From JADJPO01 sp963724535 (GTDB taxonomy: Bacteria > Actinomycetota > Actinomycetes > Actinomycetales > Kineosporiaceae), in assembly GCA_963724535.1 (NCBI GenBank), contig CAVRVD010000007.1, forward strand, positions 39,573 to 103,572: a stretch of DNA of 64,000 nucleotides. The letters run 5' to 3'. Made by a program: the position numbers and the translations under genes. Below, piece by piece: positions 25,077 through 34,003 of the stretch. Every line of letters starts with the position of its first letter. Position 1 is the stretch's first letter. The notes under the pieces are model-generated. The model was not told the origin of the DNA. It did not search any database and saw nothing but the letters and a program-made list of their open reading frames with translations.

Positions 25077-26483
25077 CTACTCGAGCACCACGTCGCGGTG
25101 CAGCACCCGGTGGCGCAGCGCAGCCCGCAGCAACGTCGTCGCCTCCGGTCGGGCGCGCAGCCGCCGACCCAGCAGCGCTCCCGACTCCTGGACCAGCTCC
25201 AGCCAGCGCAGCTCGCGCAACACCGAGTAGAACAGCGGCGAGGTGTCCTCCTCGCTGGGCTGACGCCGACCGGCCACCCGCCAGCCGGACTCCGAGATCA
25301 CCGCCTGGACGACGCGGCGCACGTCCTCCTCGACCACCAGGTCGCCGGTCTCCAGGACCGCGAGCACCACCTCCCAGGCCACCGCCAGAGCCGAGTGCTC
25401 CGGCCCGACCAGACGGGCGGCGACCGTCGTCCAGAGCACCTCGCCGTCGGAGTAGGCGGCGCGCCCGGTCGGGGTCAGCAGCAGCCGCGTGCTGCGGCGA
25501 CGCACCAGGCCCAGCCGGGCGGCGGTCTCGCGCAGCACCAGCACCGGGTAGGCGTCCACCTCGCGGTGGGCGGCGCCGATCAGCTCCTCGCGCCAGCCCA
25601 GCTCGTCCAGGGCCCGGGTCACCGTGCGCGGCGGCAGGTACCCGGCCGCGGTCAGGGTCAGCCCGTCGCCCACCTCGCTGATCAGCCAGTCCAGGGGGCG
25701 CAGGACGGCGCGGGCGGCCGCTCCGGTGGCCGGCTCGACGGGGTCGAAGAGCCGGGGCACCAGGGGGGTGAGCATCGCGCTGCGGGTCGTCGAGCCGGCA
25801 CCGCGCACCCAACGGGCCATCCGTTCCCGCAGCACCTGCTCGTAGGGAGCCCCGCCGCCCAGCTCGTCGCGGCCGCCACCGAGGACGGCGACGGTCAGCT
25901 CACCCTGTCGGTCCCGCCAGCCGCGCCCGCCCGGGACCAGCTCGCCGGCCGCCACCGCCATCTCCAGGGTGTCGGCGACGGTCTCCAGGGCGTACGCCTC
26001 TGCCGGGCCGAGGCTGGCACCCCAGGTGAGCAGCTCGGTGTTCGGCGGTTCGATGCCCGAGCGCTGGGCCGCCCGACGGGCCAGCGCCCGAGCGCGGTCC
26101 GGGGCGACCTCGGCGACGGCCAGCACCTCGCGGGTGGTCTCGCTGCGGGCGATCATCGCGTACCGACTCAGCCCGAGCGCGTCGAGCAGTGCGGCCAGGG
26201 CCAGCGCTCGGCGCCGGTGGGCACCGGTGCCGGCGGGTGCGGGCAGCCAGGTCTGTGGCAGCTCCTCCCAGCAGTGGCGCTGCACCCGCCACTGGGTGAC
26301 CAGCTCGGGTCCGCCGCCACCGGTCAGAGCAGTCCACGCGGAGCGGGCGTCCTCGACCAGCCCGGGCTCGACGTGCTCCAGCTCTGCGAAGGCCCCCTCC
26401 ACCGACTGCACGAGGCTCAGCCTGCCAGCCGGGTCGGCCCAGGACGGGGACAACGCGCAGGAACCCCGCCAGATCAGGCGCAC
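25077..26483 (-). CDS. conserved actinobacterial protein of unknown function
   Basis: 468 residues from GTG 26483. No signal peptide or membrane helix is evident. The C-terminal half resembles a recurrent actinobacterial module with LDWLISEVGDGLTLTAAGYL, a LGW segment, PVLVLRETAARLGLVRR, then LLLTPTGRAAYSDGEVLW, which reads like tandem winged-helix-type folds. The N-terminal half is helical and Ala/Leu/Arg-rich. I cannot name the family or a reaction. It diverges from menE with overlapping -10 boxes, so the two may share regulation. Confidence 0.7.
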   Translation of the reverse strand: MRLIWRGSCALSPSWADPAGRLSLVQSVEGAFAELEHVEPGLVEDARSAWTALTGGGGPELVTQWRVQRHCWEELPQTWLPAPAGTGAHRRRALALAALLDALGLSRYAMIARSETTREVLAVAEVAPDRARALARRAAQRSGIEPPNTELLTWGASLGPAEAYALETVADTLEMAVAAGELVPGGRGWRDRQGELTVAVLGGGRDELGGGAPYEQVLRERMARWVRGAGSTTRSAMLTPLVPRLFDPVEPATGAAARAVLRPLDWLISEVGDGLTLTAAGYLPPRTVTRALDELGWREELIGAAHREVDAYPVLVLRETAARLGLVRRRSTRLLLTPTGRAAYSDGEVLWTTVAARLVGPEHSALAVAWEVVLAVLETGDLVVEEDVRRVVQAVISESGWRVAGRRQPSEEDTSPLFYSVLRELRWLELVQESGALLGRRLRARPEATTLLRAALRHRVLHRDVVLE

Positions 26484-26493
26484 ACCGTGGCGG

Positions 26494-26503
26494 GTCCTAG
26501 GCT
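26494..26503. promoter_or_regulatory. overlapping divergent -10 boxes for menE and the 25077-26483 gene
   Basis: GTCCTAGGCT holds TAGGCT (26498-26503) for menE, exactly 6 bases before its GTG, and TAGGAC on the minus strand (26499-26494), 10 bases before the GTG at 26483. The two hexamers share the palindrome CCTAGG's central bases, so RNA polymerase can probably occupy only one direction at a time. Confidence 0.5.
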
Positions 26504-26509
26504 GGAGCG

Positions 26510-27721
26510 GTGACGGGCCGCCAGCTTCTGCCGCGCGCCCCGGCCGGGCCGGACGACGTGGTCACGCTGCTCGCCGAACTGCCCAGCGCCCTGGACGGTT
26601 CCGGTCCGGCGCTGGCCCTGAGCGCGGCCGGTGCCGGTCCGGCGGGCGCACCGGAGAGGTTGACGCAGACCGAGGACGAGGCCCACGACCCCACCGCGCT
26701 CACCGTGACCACCTCGGGCTCCAGCGGTCCACCCCGGACCGTTCTGCTGCAGGCCTCGGCCCTGCTCGCCTCGGCGGGTGCCGGCCACGACCGGCTCGGC
26801 GGTCCCGGGCGCTGGCTGCTCGCGCTGCCCGCCCACCACATCGCCGGGGTGAACGTGCTGGTCCGCAGCCTGGTCGCGAACCGCCGTCCGGTGCTGGTGG
26901 ATCTGACCGGCGGGTTCGACCCGGGCGGTTTCGCCCGGGCCTGCGCGGAGCTGGCCGAGCTCGGTGGGCCCCGCCGGTACACCGCGCTGGTACCGACCCA
27001 GCTCGGCCGGCTGCTCGACGCCGGCGGCGAGCCGCTCGCGGCCGTGGCGGGGCTGGACGCCGTCCTGGTCGGTGGGGCGGCCATCTCGGCACCGCTGCGG
27101 GAGCGGGCCGAGGCGGCCGGGGTGCGGGTGGTCACCAGCTACGGCATGAGCGAGACCTGCGGCGGGTGCGTGTACGACGGCCAACCGCTGGACGGCGTCG
27201 AGGCGGCGCTGGACGAGGCGGGACGGGTCCGGTTGGCCGGACCGATGCTGGCCCGCGGCTACCGCGACCCGGCCACGGACGGGATCGACCGCGCTGGAGG
27301 GCATTTCGCACATCGGGACGGGCAACGCTGGTTCGTCACCGACGACGTCGGCCACTGGGCCGGCCCGCACGACGCGCGGCGGCTGGTCGTCGACGGCCGG
27401 TCGGACGGCGCGATCACCACCGGAGGGGTGACCGTCTCGGCCGCGGCCGTCGAGACCGCGTTGACCGAGCTGCCCGGGGTCGCCGAGGCGGTGGTCGTCG
27501 GCCTGCCGGACCCCGAGTGGGGCCAACGCCTGGTCGCGGTGCTGGTCGCGGCGCCCGGGTGCCCGACGCCCGAGCTGGACCTCGTCCGGCGCCACGTCGG
27601 TGCCCGGCTCGGCGCGGCTGCGGCACCCCGGGAGCTGCGCGTGCTGGCGGCGCTGCCGACCCGCGGCCCGGGCAAGCCCGACCGGGCGGCGCTGGCGATG
27701 CTCTTCGGGACCTCCGGATAA
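26510..27721 (+). CDS. menE: o-succinylbenzoate-CoA ligase
   Basis: Acyl-CoA synthetase of menaquinone synthesis, 403 residues. AMP-binding motifs: LTVTTSGSSGPPRTVLL (P-loop-like), AHHIAGVNVLVRSL, VTSYGMSETCGGCVYDG, and WFVTDDVGHW with VDGRSDGAITTGGVTVS. Starting at GTG 26510 it is short for the superfamily but normal for MenE of this phylum. It is leaderless by position of TAGGCT. menA follows 23 bases later, with its own hexamer. Confidence 0.93.
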   Translation: MTGRQLLPRAPAGPDDVVTLLAELPSALDGSGPALALSAAGAGPAGAPERLTQTEDEAHDPTALTVTTSGSSGPPRTVLLQASALLASAGAGHDRLGGPGRWLLALPAHHIAGVNVLVRSLVANRRPVLVDLTGGFDPGGFARACAELAELGGPRRYTALVPTQLGRLLDAGGEPLAAVAGLDAVLVGGAAISAPLRERAEAAGVRVVTSYGMSETCGGCVYDGQPLDGVEAALDEAGRVRLAGPMLARGYRDPATDGIDRAGGHFAHRDGQRWFVTDDVGHWAGPHDARRLVVDGRSDGAITTGGVTVSAAAVETALTELPGVAEAVVVGLPDPEWGQRLVAVLVAAPGCPTPELDLVRRHVGARLGAAAAPRELRVLAALPTRGPGKPDRAALAMLFGTSG

Positions 27722-27731
27722 CCCGACCAGA

Positions 27732-27737
27732 TACGGT
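27732..27737 (+). promoter_or_regulatory. -10 box of menA
   Basis: TACGGT ends 7 bases before the menA GTG at 27745, matching the leaderless spacing used elsewhere in the window. menA may therefore be transcribed independently as well as from menE. Confidence 0.45.
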
Positions 27738-27744
27738 GCCGGAC

Positions 27745-28623
27745 GTGGCGAGCCGGGCGCAGTGGGTGTCAGCGGCCAGGCCGCGCACCCTGCCCGCGGC
27801 CGTCGCCCCGGTGCTGGTCGGCACCGGCGCGGCCGCCGCCCTGGACGCCTTCCGGCCGGTGCGCGCCGTCCTGGCCCTGGTCGTCGCCCTGGCCCTTCAG
27901 GTCGGGGTGAACTACGCCAACGACTACTCGGACGGGGTGCGCGGCACCGACGCCGAGCGAGTCGGACCGCTCCGGCTCACCGGGTCCGGCGCTGCGCCAC
28001 CGGGTCAGGTGCTGCGTGCCGCCCTCGCGGCGTTCGCGGTGGCCGCGGCGGCAGGGCTGGTGCTGGTCACGCTGTCCGGCGCCTGGTGGCTGCTGGCCGT
28101 CGGGGCGGCCGCGATCGTCGCGGCCTGGTACTACACGGGCGGGCCGAACCCCTACGGCTACCAGGGTCTCGGCGAGGTGTTCGTGTTCGTGTTCTTCGGC
28201 CTGGTCGCGGTGCTCGGCACCACCTACACCCAGGCGCTGCGGGTCGGTCCGGCCGCCGTCGCCGGGGCGGTCGGGGTCGGCGCGCTGGCCTGCGCGATCC
28301 TGGTGGCGAACAACCTGCGCGACATCGGCTCCGACGCCGCCGCCGGCAAGCACACCCTGGCCGTCCGGCTGGGGACGGCGCGCACCCGGCGACTGTACGT
28401 CTGGCTGCTGGTCCTGGCCGCCCTGATGGTGCTGCTCATCGCCGCGCCGCTCGGCGCGCACTGGGCGGCCCTGGCCCTGATCGCCGCACCACTGGCGGTC
28501 TCGCCGGTGCGCGCGGTCATCGGCGGGGCGGACGGCGCCGAGCTGATCGCCGTCCTCGGTACCACCGGACGGCTGCAGCTGGTCTACGCCGGGCTACTCG
28601 GGCTCGGCCTCGTCCTGGGCTGA
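27745..28623 (+). CDS. menA: 1,4-dihydroxy-2-naphthoate polyprenyltransferase
   Basis: UbiA-family membrane enzyme that attaches the isoprenoid tail and releases demethylmenaquinone; 292 residues with about eight to nine helices. The two Asp-rich motifs are GVNYANDYSDGVRGTD (about residues 52-67) and NNLRDIGSDAAAGKHTLAVR. GTG 27745 is chosen because of the leaderless -10 box; an in-frame GTG at 27736 would overlap that box. Its 3' end overlaps the convergent DUF4229 gene by 30 bases. Confidence 0.94.
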   Translation: MASRAQWVSAARPRTLPAAVAPVLVGTGAAAALDAFRPVRAVLALVVALALQVGVNYANDYSDGVRGTDAERVGPLRLTGSGAAPPGQVLRAALAAFAVAAAAGLVLVTLSGAWWLLAVGAAAIVAAWYYTGGPNPYGYQGLGEVFVFVFFGLVAVLGTTYTQALRVGPAAVAGAVGVGALACAILVANNLRDIGSDAAAGKHTLAVRLGTARTRRLYVWLLVLAALMVLLIAAPLGAHWAALALIAAPLAVSPVRAVIGGADGAELIAVLGTTGRLQLVYAGLLGLGLVLG

Positions 28624-28845
28624 ACGCTGGCGCGCCTTCTCGTCAAGGCGGTGCTGGACCCGACCGGCGACCCGCTCGGCGACCTGGTCGCGCAGCCCGC
28701 GCAACGCCAGGTAGGACACCAGCATCGACACCACCGCCGCCCCGACGACCGCTGTCCAGCGACCGGCGCCCAGCGCGGCGAAGAGGATCAGCGCGAGCAC
28801 GAACAGGCCGAGCCGCGCCAGTGTGTAGGTCACCACTGGGTTCAC
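28594..28845 (-). CDS. DUF4229 small membrane protein
   Basis: 83 residues from GTG 28845 (VNPVVTYTLARLGLFVLALI). Two hydrophobic helices, about residues 9-28 and 30-50, are followed by a charged helix ALRGLRDQVAERVAGRVQHRLDE. Size, topology and position next to menA match the actinobacterial DUF4229 family; its function is not known to me. TACGCT (28853-28858, minus strand) lies 7 bases before the start, so the gene appears leaderless. It overlaps the end of menA by 30 bases, tail to tail. Confidence 0.85.
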   Translation of the reverse strand: MNPVVTYTLARLGLFVLALILFAALGAGRWTAVVGAAVVSMLVSYLALRGLRDQVAERVAGRVQHRLDEKARQRSAQDEAEPE

Positions 28846-28975
28846 CCTGGTCAGCGTAGTCCTGTCGCTGCGCACCGTTCGGCGCCTGTGGCTCAAGGCA
28901 CGCTCGTTGGCAGCCGACGCAGTGGGACAACAGGCGACGGGGGGCCACCGGAAGACCAGCGCCCGGGAGACACCA

Positions 28976-30700
28976 ATGCCCTCCGAGCTCATTCGTTCGC
29001 GCAGCCAGTCCGCGTCCCCCTCCGCCGAGGACGACCGGACCCCGGCCCCCCCTCCCACCGCACCCGCCCCTCCCGCCGCGGCCGCCCCTCCCGGCGCACC
29101 GGCCGCACCCGGGCCCTCGACACAGCCCTCGCGTCGGCTCGTGGTCCTCGCCGCCGGTGCGCTCAGCGGCGCATTGCTCGCGGCCGTCCTCGCGCTCGGC
29201 CAGCCGGTCGGCACCGGCAATGGCCTGGTCGTCGTGCTGGGCCTGACGCTGGCGCTGGCGCTGGCGACCGCCGCGCCGATCATCCTGGGCACCGCTCGAT
29301 CCGTGCGCACGGCCCGGCGCGAGCAGGAGGACGCCCAGGATGTCGCCGCACACCATCGCGCCGGGACCGGCACGAACCCGCTGGCGTCGGCCGCGAGCAC
29401 CGGCACCCGAATGCTGGGCGACCGGGCCGACCTGATCGCCGCATGCGACGCGGCCCTGGCCAACCGGGACGTGGTGGGCGGCGACGTGGCCCTCCTCGTC
29501 CTCGACCTGGTCGGACTGGACGCGGTGCAGGAAGGACTCGGCCCGAGCGGTCTGGACGACGTCGCGCGGCAGACGTTGCGCCGGTTGCGGGCCTGGCTAC
29601 CACCGCAGGACAGCGTGGCTCAGCTGGGCGCGACCACCTTCGCCGTGCTTCTCGAGGGACTGGGACAGGAGGGTCCGGGTCCGCAGACCGCCAGGTTGAC
29701 GGCGCTGCTCGGCGAGCCGATGACCAGCGCCGGCCGGTACGCCGAGGTGGAGTTCGCGGTCGGGGTGGCCCCGGCCGAGGTCGAGGACGACGGCACCCGG
29801 TTGCTGCTCGAGGCACTGCGGGCCACCGCCGCTGACGCCGCGCGACGTGGCGCCCCGGTCGAGCTGGCGCCGGCCGGCCCGCCATCGCGAGGCCGTACCG
29901 GGCAGGGCCTGCTGGACGTCGAGCTGACCAGGACGGCCCAGGAGCTGCGCACCGCGCTGCGCGGCGGCGGGCTGCAGGCGGCGTTCCGGCCCATCGTCCG
30001 GCTGGACGACCCGGAGCGCATCATCGCGATCCAGGCCCTGCCCCGGTGGTCCGGACCGGGCGGGCTCGACCTGACCGCGGGCCAGCTCGACGCCCTCGCC
30101 GCACACGTCGACATGACCGCCGAGCTGGACCGCCAGCTGCTCGAGCGTGGTCTGGATGCCGTGGCCTCCTGGTACGCCGCCGGGTTCGCGGTGGGCCGGC
30201 TCGCCGTCCGGTTCGGTCAGGACCACTTGGTGGACGCTGCCCTGCCCGGCCAGGTCGCCTCCCACCTGGCCCGCCGTCAGCTCCCCGGAACCTGCCTGGT
30301 CGCCGAGGTCGATGCGGCCGCGGTCTCGGACGCGGCCGCCGCCGCGGCAGTGCTGGAGGCACTGCGCGGCCAGGGCATCGAGGTGGTCCTGACCGGTGTG
30401 GTCGCCCCGCACGCCGCGCTCGGGCTGCTGCACCTCCTGCCACTGTCGGGCATCTCACTGCACCGGGCCCTCGTCGCACGGCTGGTCGGGGGGTCCAGCG
30501 CGGCGATCGCCACCCTGACCGAGGCCCGTCACGAAGGTCTGCGGGTGATCGCCGAGGACGTGGCGACGGCGGCGCAGCTGGGGACCCTGCGCGCGTGCGG
30601 GGTGGACGCCGCGTGGGGCACGGCCGTGGCCGGTCCGGCTCGCGCCCGGGACATCAGCACCCGGCTCAGCGCGGCCCGCAGCCTGGTCCCGCGCGGGTGA
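28976..30700 (+). CDS. degenerate GGDEF-EAL domain membrane protein
   Basis: 574 residues from ATG 28976, which has GGGAG seven bases upstream; upstream TTG/GTG codons lack such a site. Layout: Pro/Ala-rich N-terminus (1-50), two membrane helices (about 52-73 and 78-103), a GGDEF-like domain (about 130-275) and an EAL-like domain (about 315-565). Catalytic motifs are lost: the GGDEF position reads GATTF (LGATTFAVLLEG, about residues 217-221) and the EAL position reads QAL in IAIQALPRW. The EGVET-like loop is EDVAT. It is probably enzymatically dead, acting as a c-di-GMP receptor or scaffold, or else decaying. Confidence 0.85.
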   Translation: MPSELIRSRSQSASPSAEDDRTPAPPPTAPAPPAAAAPPGAPAAPGPSTQPSRRLVVLAAGALSGALLAAVLALGQPVGTGNGLVVVLGLTLALALATAAPIILGTARSVRTARREQEDAQDVAAHHRAGTGTNPLASAASTGTRMLGDRADLIAACDAALANRDVVGGDVALLVLDLVGLDAVQEGLGPSGLDDVARQTLRRLRAWLPPQDSVAQLGATTFAVLLEGLGQEGPGPQTARLTALLGEPMTSAGRYAEVEFAVGVAPAEVEDDGTRLLLEALRATAADAARRGAPVELAPAGPPSRGRTGQGLLDVELTRTAQELRTALRGGGLQAAFRPIVRLDDPERIIAIQALPRWSGPGGLDLTAGQLDALAAHVDMTAELDRQLLERGLDAVASWYAAGFAVGRLAVRFGQDHLVDAALPGQVASHLARRQLPGTCLVAEVDAAAVSDAAAAAAVLEALRGQGIEVVLTGVVAPHAALGLLHLLPLSGISLHRALVARLVGGSSAAIATLTEARHEGLRVIAEDVATAAQLGTLRACGVDAAWGTAVAGPARARDISTRLSAARSLVPRG

Positions 30701-30803
30701 ACCCGTTCCCCGGGGACCGACGCGGGTCACACTCCGATCGCCGGCGACCCCTCAGCGCACCCGCCGGACGCGCCATTCGGGAACACCACCTACAGTGGAT
30801 GCC

Positions 30804-31130
30804 ATGCCACGTGCCGTGCTTCTTCTGGTGACCGTCGGAGTCGCCATCTATGCGCTCGTGGACCTGCTGCGCAGCCGGCCCGAGGAGATTCGCGGACTGC
30901 CCAAGTTCGCGTGGGTCGTGGCTATCGCGCTGGTGCCGCTGGCCGGATCGGTCGCCTACCTGATCTTCGGTCGAGTGGGGGCCGGCACCGACAGCACCGG
31001 GTCCACTTCCGGTCCGCGGGTGGTCGCCCCGGACGACGACCCGGACTTCCTGCGGTCGTTGGACTGGGAGGGGCGACGCAAGGAGCGTCCCTCGCCCGAC
31101 GATCCGGACGACGGCGAACCGACGGTCTGA
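30804..31130 (+). CDS. PLDc_N-type small membrane protein
   Basis: 108 residues from ATG 30804. Two helices, about residues 1-21 and 34-56, with the motif LPKFAWVVAIALVPLAGSVAYLIFGR, typical of the phospholipase D N-terminal (PLDc_N) family, followed by an acidic soluble tail. No phospholipase catalytic HKD motif is present, so it is only the membrane module; its function is unknown. TACAGT at 30791-30796 lies 7 bases before the ATG, so it appears leaderless. Confidence 0.8.
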   Translation: MPRAVLLLVTVGVAIYALVDLLRSRPEEIRGLPKFAWVVAIALVPLAGSVAYLIFGRVGAGTDSTGSTSGPRVVAPDDDPDFLRSLDWEGRRKERPSPDDPDDGEPTV

Positions 31131-31171
31131 GCCGCCGGGCGGGCGCCCGATCGTCCGCGCCCGCGGGCGGT

Positions 31172-32185
31172 TCAGGCGTAGGAGTGCAGGCCCACCGCGA
31201 ACAGGTTGACCAGCAGGAAGTTCGCCAGCAGGCACGCATACCCGGCGATGGCCAGGTAGGCAGCGCGGCGCCCGTCCCAACCCCGGGTGGCCCGGGCGTG
31301 CAGGTAGGCGGCGTAGACCACCCAGATCACGAAGGTCCAGGTCTCCTTGGGGTCCCAGTTCCAGTACCGGCCCCAGGCGTGCTCGGCCCAGATCGCGCCG
31401 GCGACCAGGGTGAACCCCCACAGCGGGAAGGCCGCAACGTGCATCCGGTAGGCGAACCGCTCCAGCTCGACGGCCGAGGGTAGGGCATCCATGAACCGGC
31501 CCGAGCGCGGCGGCTGGCCCGCGGCCCGGGCCCGCTCCCGACGCTCCTGGACCAGCTGCACAACCGTCGCCGAGAACCCCACCGTGAACAGTGCCGAGGC
31601 CACGAAGGCCACCGAGACGTGGATCACCAGCCAGTAGCTGCGCAGCGCCGGGACCAACTCGGCGGCCTCGGTGTAGAACACCGTGATCGCCAGGCCCAGG
31701 GTGAGCAGCACCGGCCCGATCACGAAGGTGCCCAGGAACCGGACGTCGCGGCGCAGCAGCACCACCAGGAAGACCGCGGTGACCACCACCGCTCCGGCGG
31801 TGGCGAACTCGTACATGTTGCCCCACGGGGGGCGCTGCACGGCCGCGGCACGAGTGGCCACTGCGGCGACGTGCAGCAGCATCGCCAGCCAGGTCAGGGA
31901 CACGGCGATCCCGGCGAGTCGAGCACCGCTGTTGCCGGCCACCCGCCCCCCGCCGGCTTCGAGCGGCGGGCCGGGCTCGCTGCGCGACGGGCTTCGCCCG
32001 ACGTCGGCTCCACCGACGGCGACCAGCCGGGCCGCGTCGTCCGAGGTCGCCTCGCTGGTCGTGCGCGCCGCACCGCGCCGGGCCAGGTCGGCGACGAAGA
32101 CGCCGAGCGCCCCGGTGTAGACGGCCATCGCCGAGTAGATCAGGGTGTTGCTGATCTCGGCGAGGCTCTCGTTCACGGTGCTCAT
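31172..32185 (-). CDS. ccsB: cytochrome c biogenesis protein CcsB/CcsA (System II haem handler)
   Basis: Integral membrane haem-handling component of System II cytochrome c synthetase, 337 residues, working with ResB. The tryptophan-rich WWD region is AWGRYWNWDPKETW, preceded by WGNMYEFA. Candidate haem-ligand histidines are in MLLHVAAV, WLVIHVSVAF and AYRMHVAAF. An Arg/Ser/Gly-rich loop (about residues 40-88) is variable. ATG 32185 overlaps the resB stop (ATGA). Last gene of the hemL-ccs operon. Confidence 0.94.
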   Translation of the reverse strand: MSTVNESLAEISNTLIYSAMAVYTGALGVFVADLARRGAARTTSEATSDDAARLVAVGGADVGRSPSRSEPGPPLEAGGGRVAGNSGARLAGIAVSLTWLAMLLHVAAVATRAAAVQRPPWGNMYEFATAGAVVVTAVFLVVLLRRDVRFLGTFVIGPVLLTLGLAITVFYTEAAELVPALRSYWLVIHVSVAFVASALFTVGFSATVVQLVQERRERARAAGQPPRSGRFMDALPSAVELERFAYRMHVAAFPLWGFTLVAGAIWAEHAWGRYWNWDPKETWTFVIWVVYAAYLHARATRGWDGRRAAYLAIAGYACLLANFLLVNLFAVGLHSYA

Positions 32186-33966
32186 CGGCTGCCCAATCTG
32201 TCGCCCTCGGGGGTGCTGTCGCCGCCGGGTACGGCTCGCTGCGGTGCCTCTGGCTCGGCAGCCCGGTCCGTAACCGGCCCGTCCGCCGGCGCCCGAGCGG
32301 CCGCCGCCGTGCCGGTCAGCGCGGCCACGACCTGGTCGAGCACCGCGTCGACCTCGCCGGCCAGGTCCGGGTCGTCACGGCGGGCCAGGCCGCCCGCCTC
32401 AACGGTAATGCCGCCGCCGTCGGTGTCCTTCAGCAGGTCCGCGTCGGTCGCCAGGCCGGCCCGGACCCAGATCCGGCGCCGGCGCACGAACAGCGAGGCG
32501 GTCAGCCCGGCCAGGGCCAGGGAGGCGAAGGCGAGCGCCCAGACGCGCGAGGGGTCGCGCCGGATGTCCAGCGCGGCGAACCGCGCGTAGCCGTCGAAGG
32601 TCACCGACCCTGCGCCGTCCGGCAGCGGCGAGGTCGCCCCGGGGGCGAGCACCAGCTGCAGCGGCGTGCCGTTGGTGTCACTCAGCCGGGTCATCGAGCG
32701 GGTGTCGAGCCGGAACACCGACTGCGGCACGCCGGTGTTCACCCCCAGCCCGTCCTCGCCCGGCTCGGCCACGTAGACCTGGAGCACCAGCCGGGGGTTG
32801 AGGGTGTCCGGGAACAGCGAGACCGGGATGCCGTCGGCGTCGGTGTCGTAGGTGGGCAGGAACACCCCGGCCAGACCGATCTGGCGAGGCACGGCGTCCG
32901 GCACCTTGAGCACGATCACCGACTTGTAGTTGCCGTCCATCGGCCGCGTGGTGACCGGCCCGCGGAATGCGACCTCGCCATCGGCGCCGCGCACCGTGAT
33001 CGCCGGCGCGTAGCCGTTGCCGACCAGGAAGGCCCGGGTGCCGGCGACGTCCAGCGGCCGGTTCGGGGAGACGGTGACCGCCCGCGGTGTGGCACCGGGA
33101 CGGTCGGTGACGGTCAGCTGCGCGTCGAACCGGCGGGCGGCGCCGAGCTGGGTGCCGGAGGCGTCGGACTCGAAGGCCACGTCGAGGGAGTCCAGCCGGA
33201 CCGTGAACGGCGCCAGCTCGCCGACCTCGACCAAGCGGCTGGCGGTGAAGGAGTCGTAGGAGGTCACCACGTTGGCGAAGGTCCGCCCCTCCACGAGGGT
33301 CACCTGCCCGGAGTAGGTGCCGAGCGAGCCCCAGGCGAGCGCCCCGAGCAGGCCGACCAGGGCCAGATGGAAGACCAGGTTGCCGGTCTCGGACAGGTAC
33401 CCGGTCTCCGCGGCGACGCTCAGACCGCAGCGACTGTGCGCCCGGTCGTGCCGGCGCACCCGGAACCGCCGGGCCCGCAGCACCCGCTCGGCCGCCGCGG
33501 CCACCGCCTCGTCGACGGCCTGACCGCCGGATGACGTGCCGACAGGGGCCGGGAGGGGCCGGGCCGCGTGCGCGGGCAGCCGGTCCAGCCGGCTCGGGGT
33601 GGCCGGGGGCGGCGTGCGCAGGGCCCGGGCGTGGGTGCGGGCGCGGGGCAGCACGCAGCCGACCAGGGAGACGAACAGCAGCAGGTAGATCGCGGAGAAC
33701 CACGGCGAGGTGTAGACGTCGAAGACGCCGAGCCGGTCCAGCCAGGCACCGGCGGTCGGGTGGTCGAGCAGGTAGTCCGAGACCAGTCCGGGGTCGGTCC
33801 GGCGCTGCGGCCAGACCGAGCCGGGCACCGCCGCGACCGCGAGCAACACGAGCAGCATCAACGCCGTGCGCATGCTGGTCAGCTGGCGCCAGGCCCAGCG
33901 GGCCCAGCCCCGTGGGCCCAGGCTCGGCAGCCGCACCTCACCCTCCGCGCCGTACTCGCTCATCAC
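32182..33966 (-). CDS. resB: cytochrome c biogenesis protein ResB
   Basis: ResB-family membrane protein, 594 residues, partner of CcsB in attaching haem to apocytochrome c outside the membrane. Helices lie near residues 30-50, 88-106 and 195-215, then a large extracytoplasmic domain to about 470 and a final helix (VWALAFASLALAGLTASLFV). A disordered acidic C-tail follows. GTG 33966 and ATG 33963 are adjacent candidate starts. The gap to ccdA is 37 bases, within the same operon. Confidence 0.93.
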   Translation of the reverse strand: MMSEYGAEGEVRLPSLGPRGWARWAWRQLTSMRTALMLLVLLAVAAVPGSVWPQRRTDPGLVSDYLLDHPTAGAWLDRLGVFDVYTSPWFSAIYLLLFVSLVGCVLPRARTHARALRTPPPATPSRLDRLPAHAARPLPAPVGTSSGGQAVDEAVAAAAERVLRARRFRVRRHDRAHSRCGLSVAAETGYLSETGNLVFHLALVGLLGALAWGSLGTYSGQVTLVEGRTFANVVTSYDSFTASRLVEVGELAPFTVRLDSLDVAFESDASGTQLGAARRFDAQLTVTDRPGATPRAVTVSPNRPLDVAGTRAFLVGNGYAPAITVRGADGEVAFRGPVTTRPMDGNYKSVIVLKVPDAVPRQIGLAGVFLPTYDTDADGIPVSLFPDTLNPRLVLQVYVAEPGEDGLGVNTGVPQSVFRLDTRSMTRLSDTNGTPLQLVLAPGATSPLPDGAGSVTFDGYARFAALDIRRDPSRVWALAFASLALAGLTASLFVRRRRIWVRAGLATDADLLKDTDGGGITVEAGGLARRDDPDLAGEVDAVLDQVVAALTGTAAAARAPADGPVTDRAAEPEAPQRAVPGGDSTPEGDRLGSR

Positions 33967-34003
33967 TGGCCCATCATTGCCGTCATGCCCGCACCCGGCC
34001 CGT

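Noticed and set aside
28846..28975. A c-di-GMP riboswitch in front of the GGDEF-EAL gene
   Set aside because: The GEMM core sequences and pairing were not found in this stretch.
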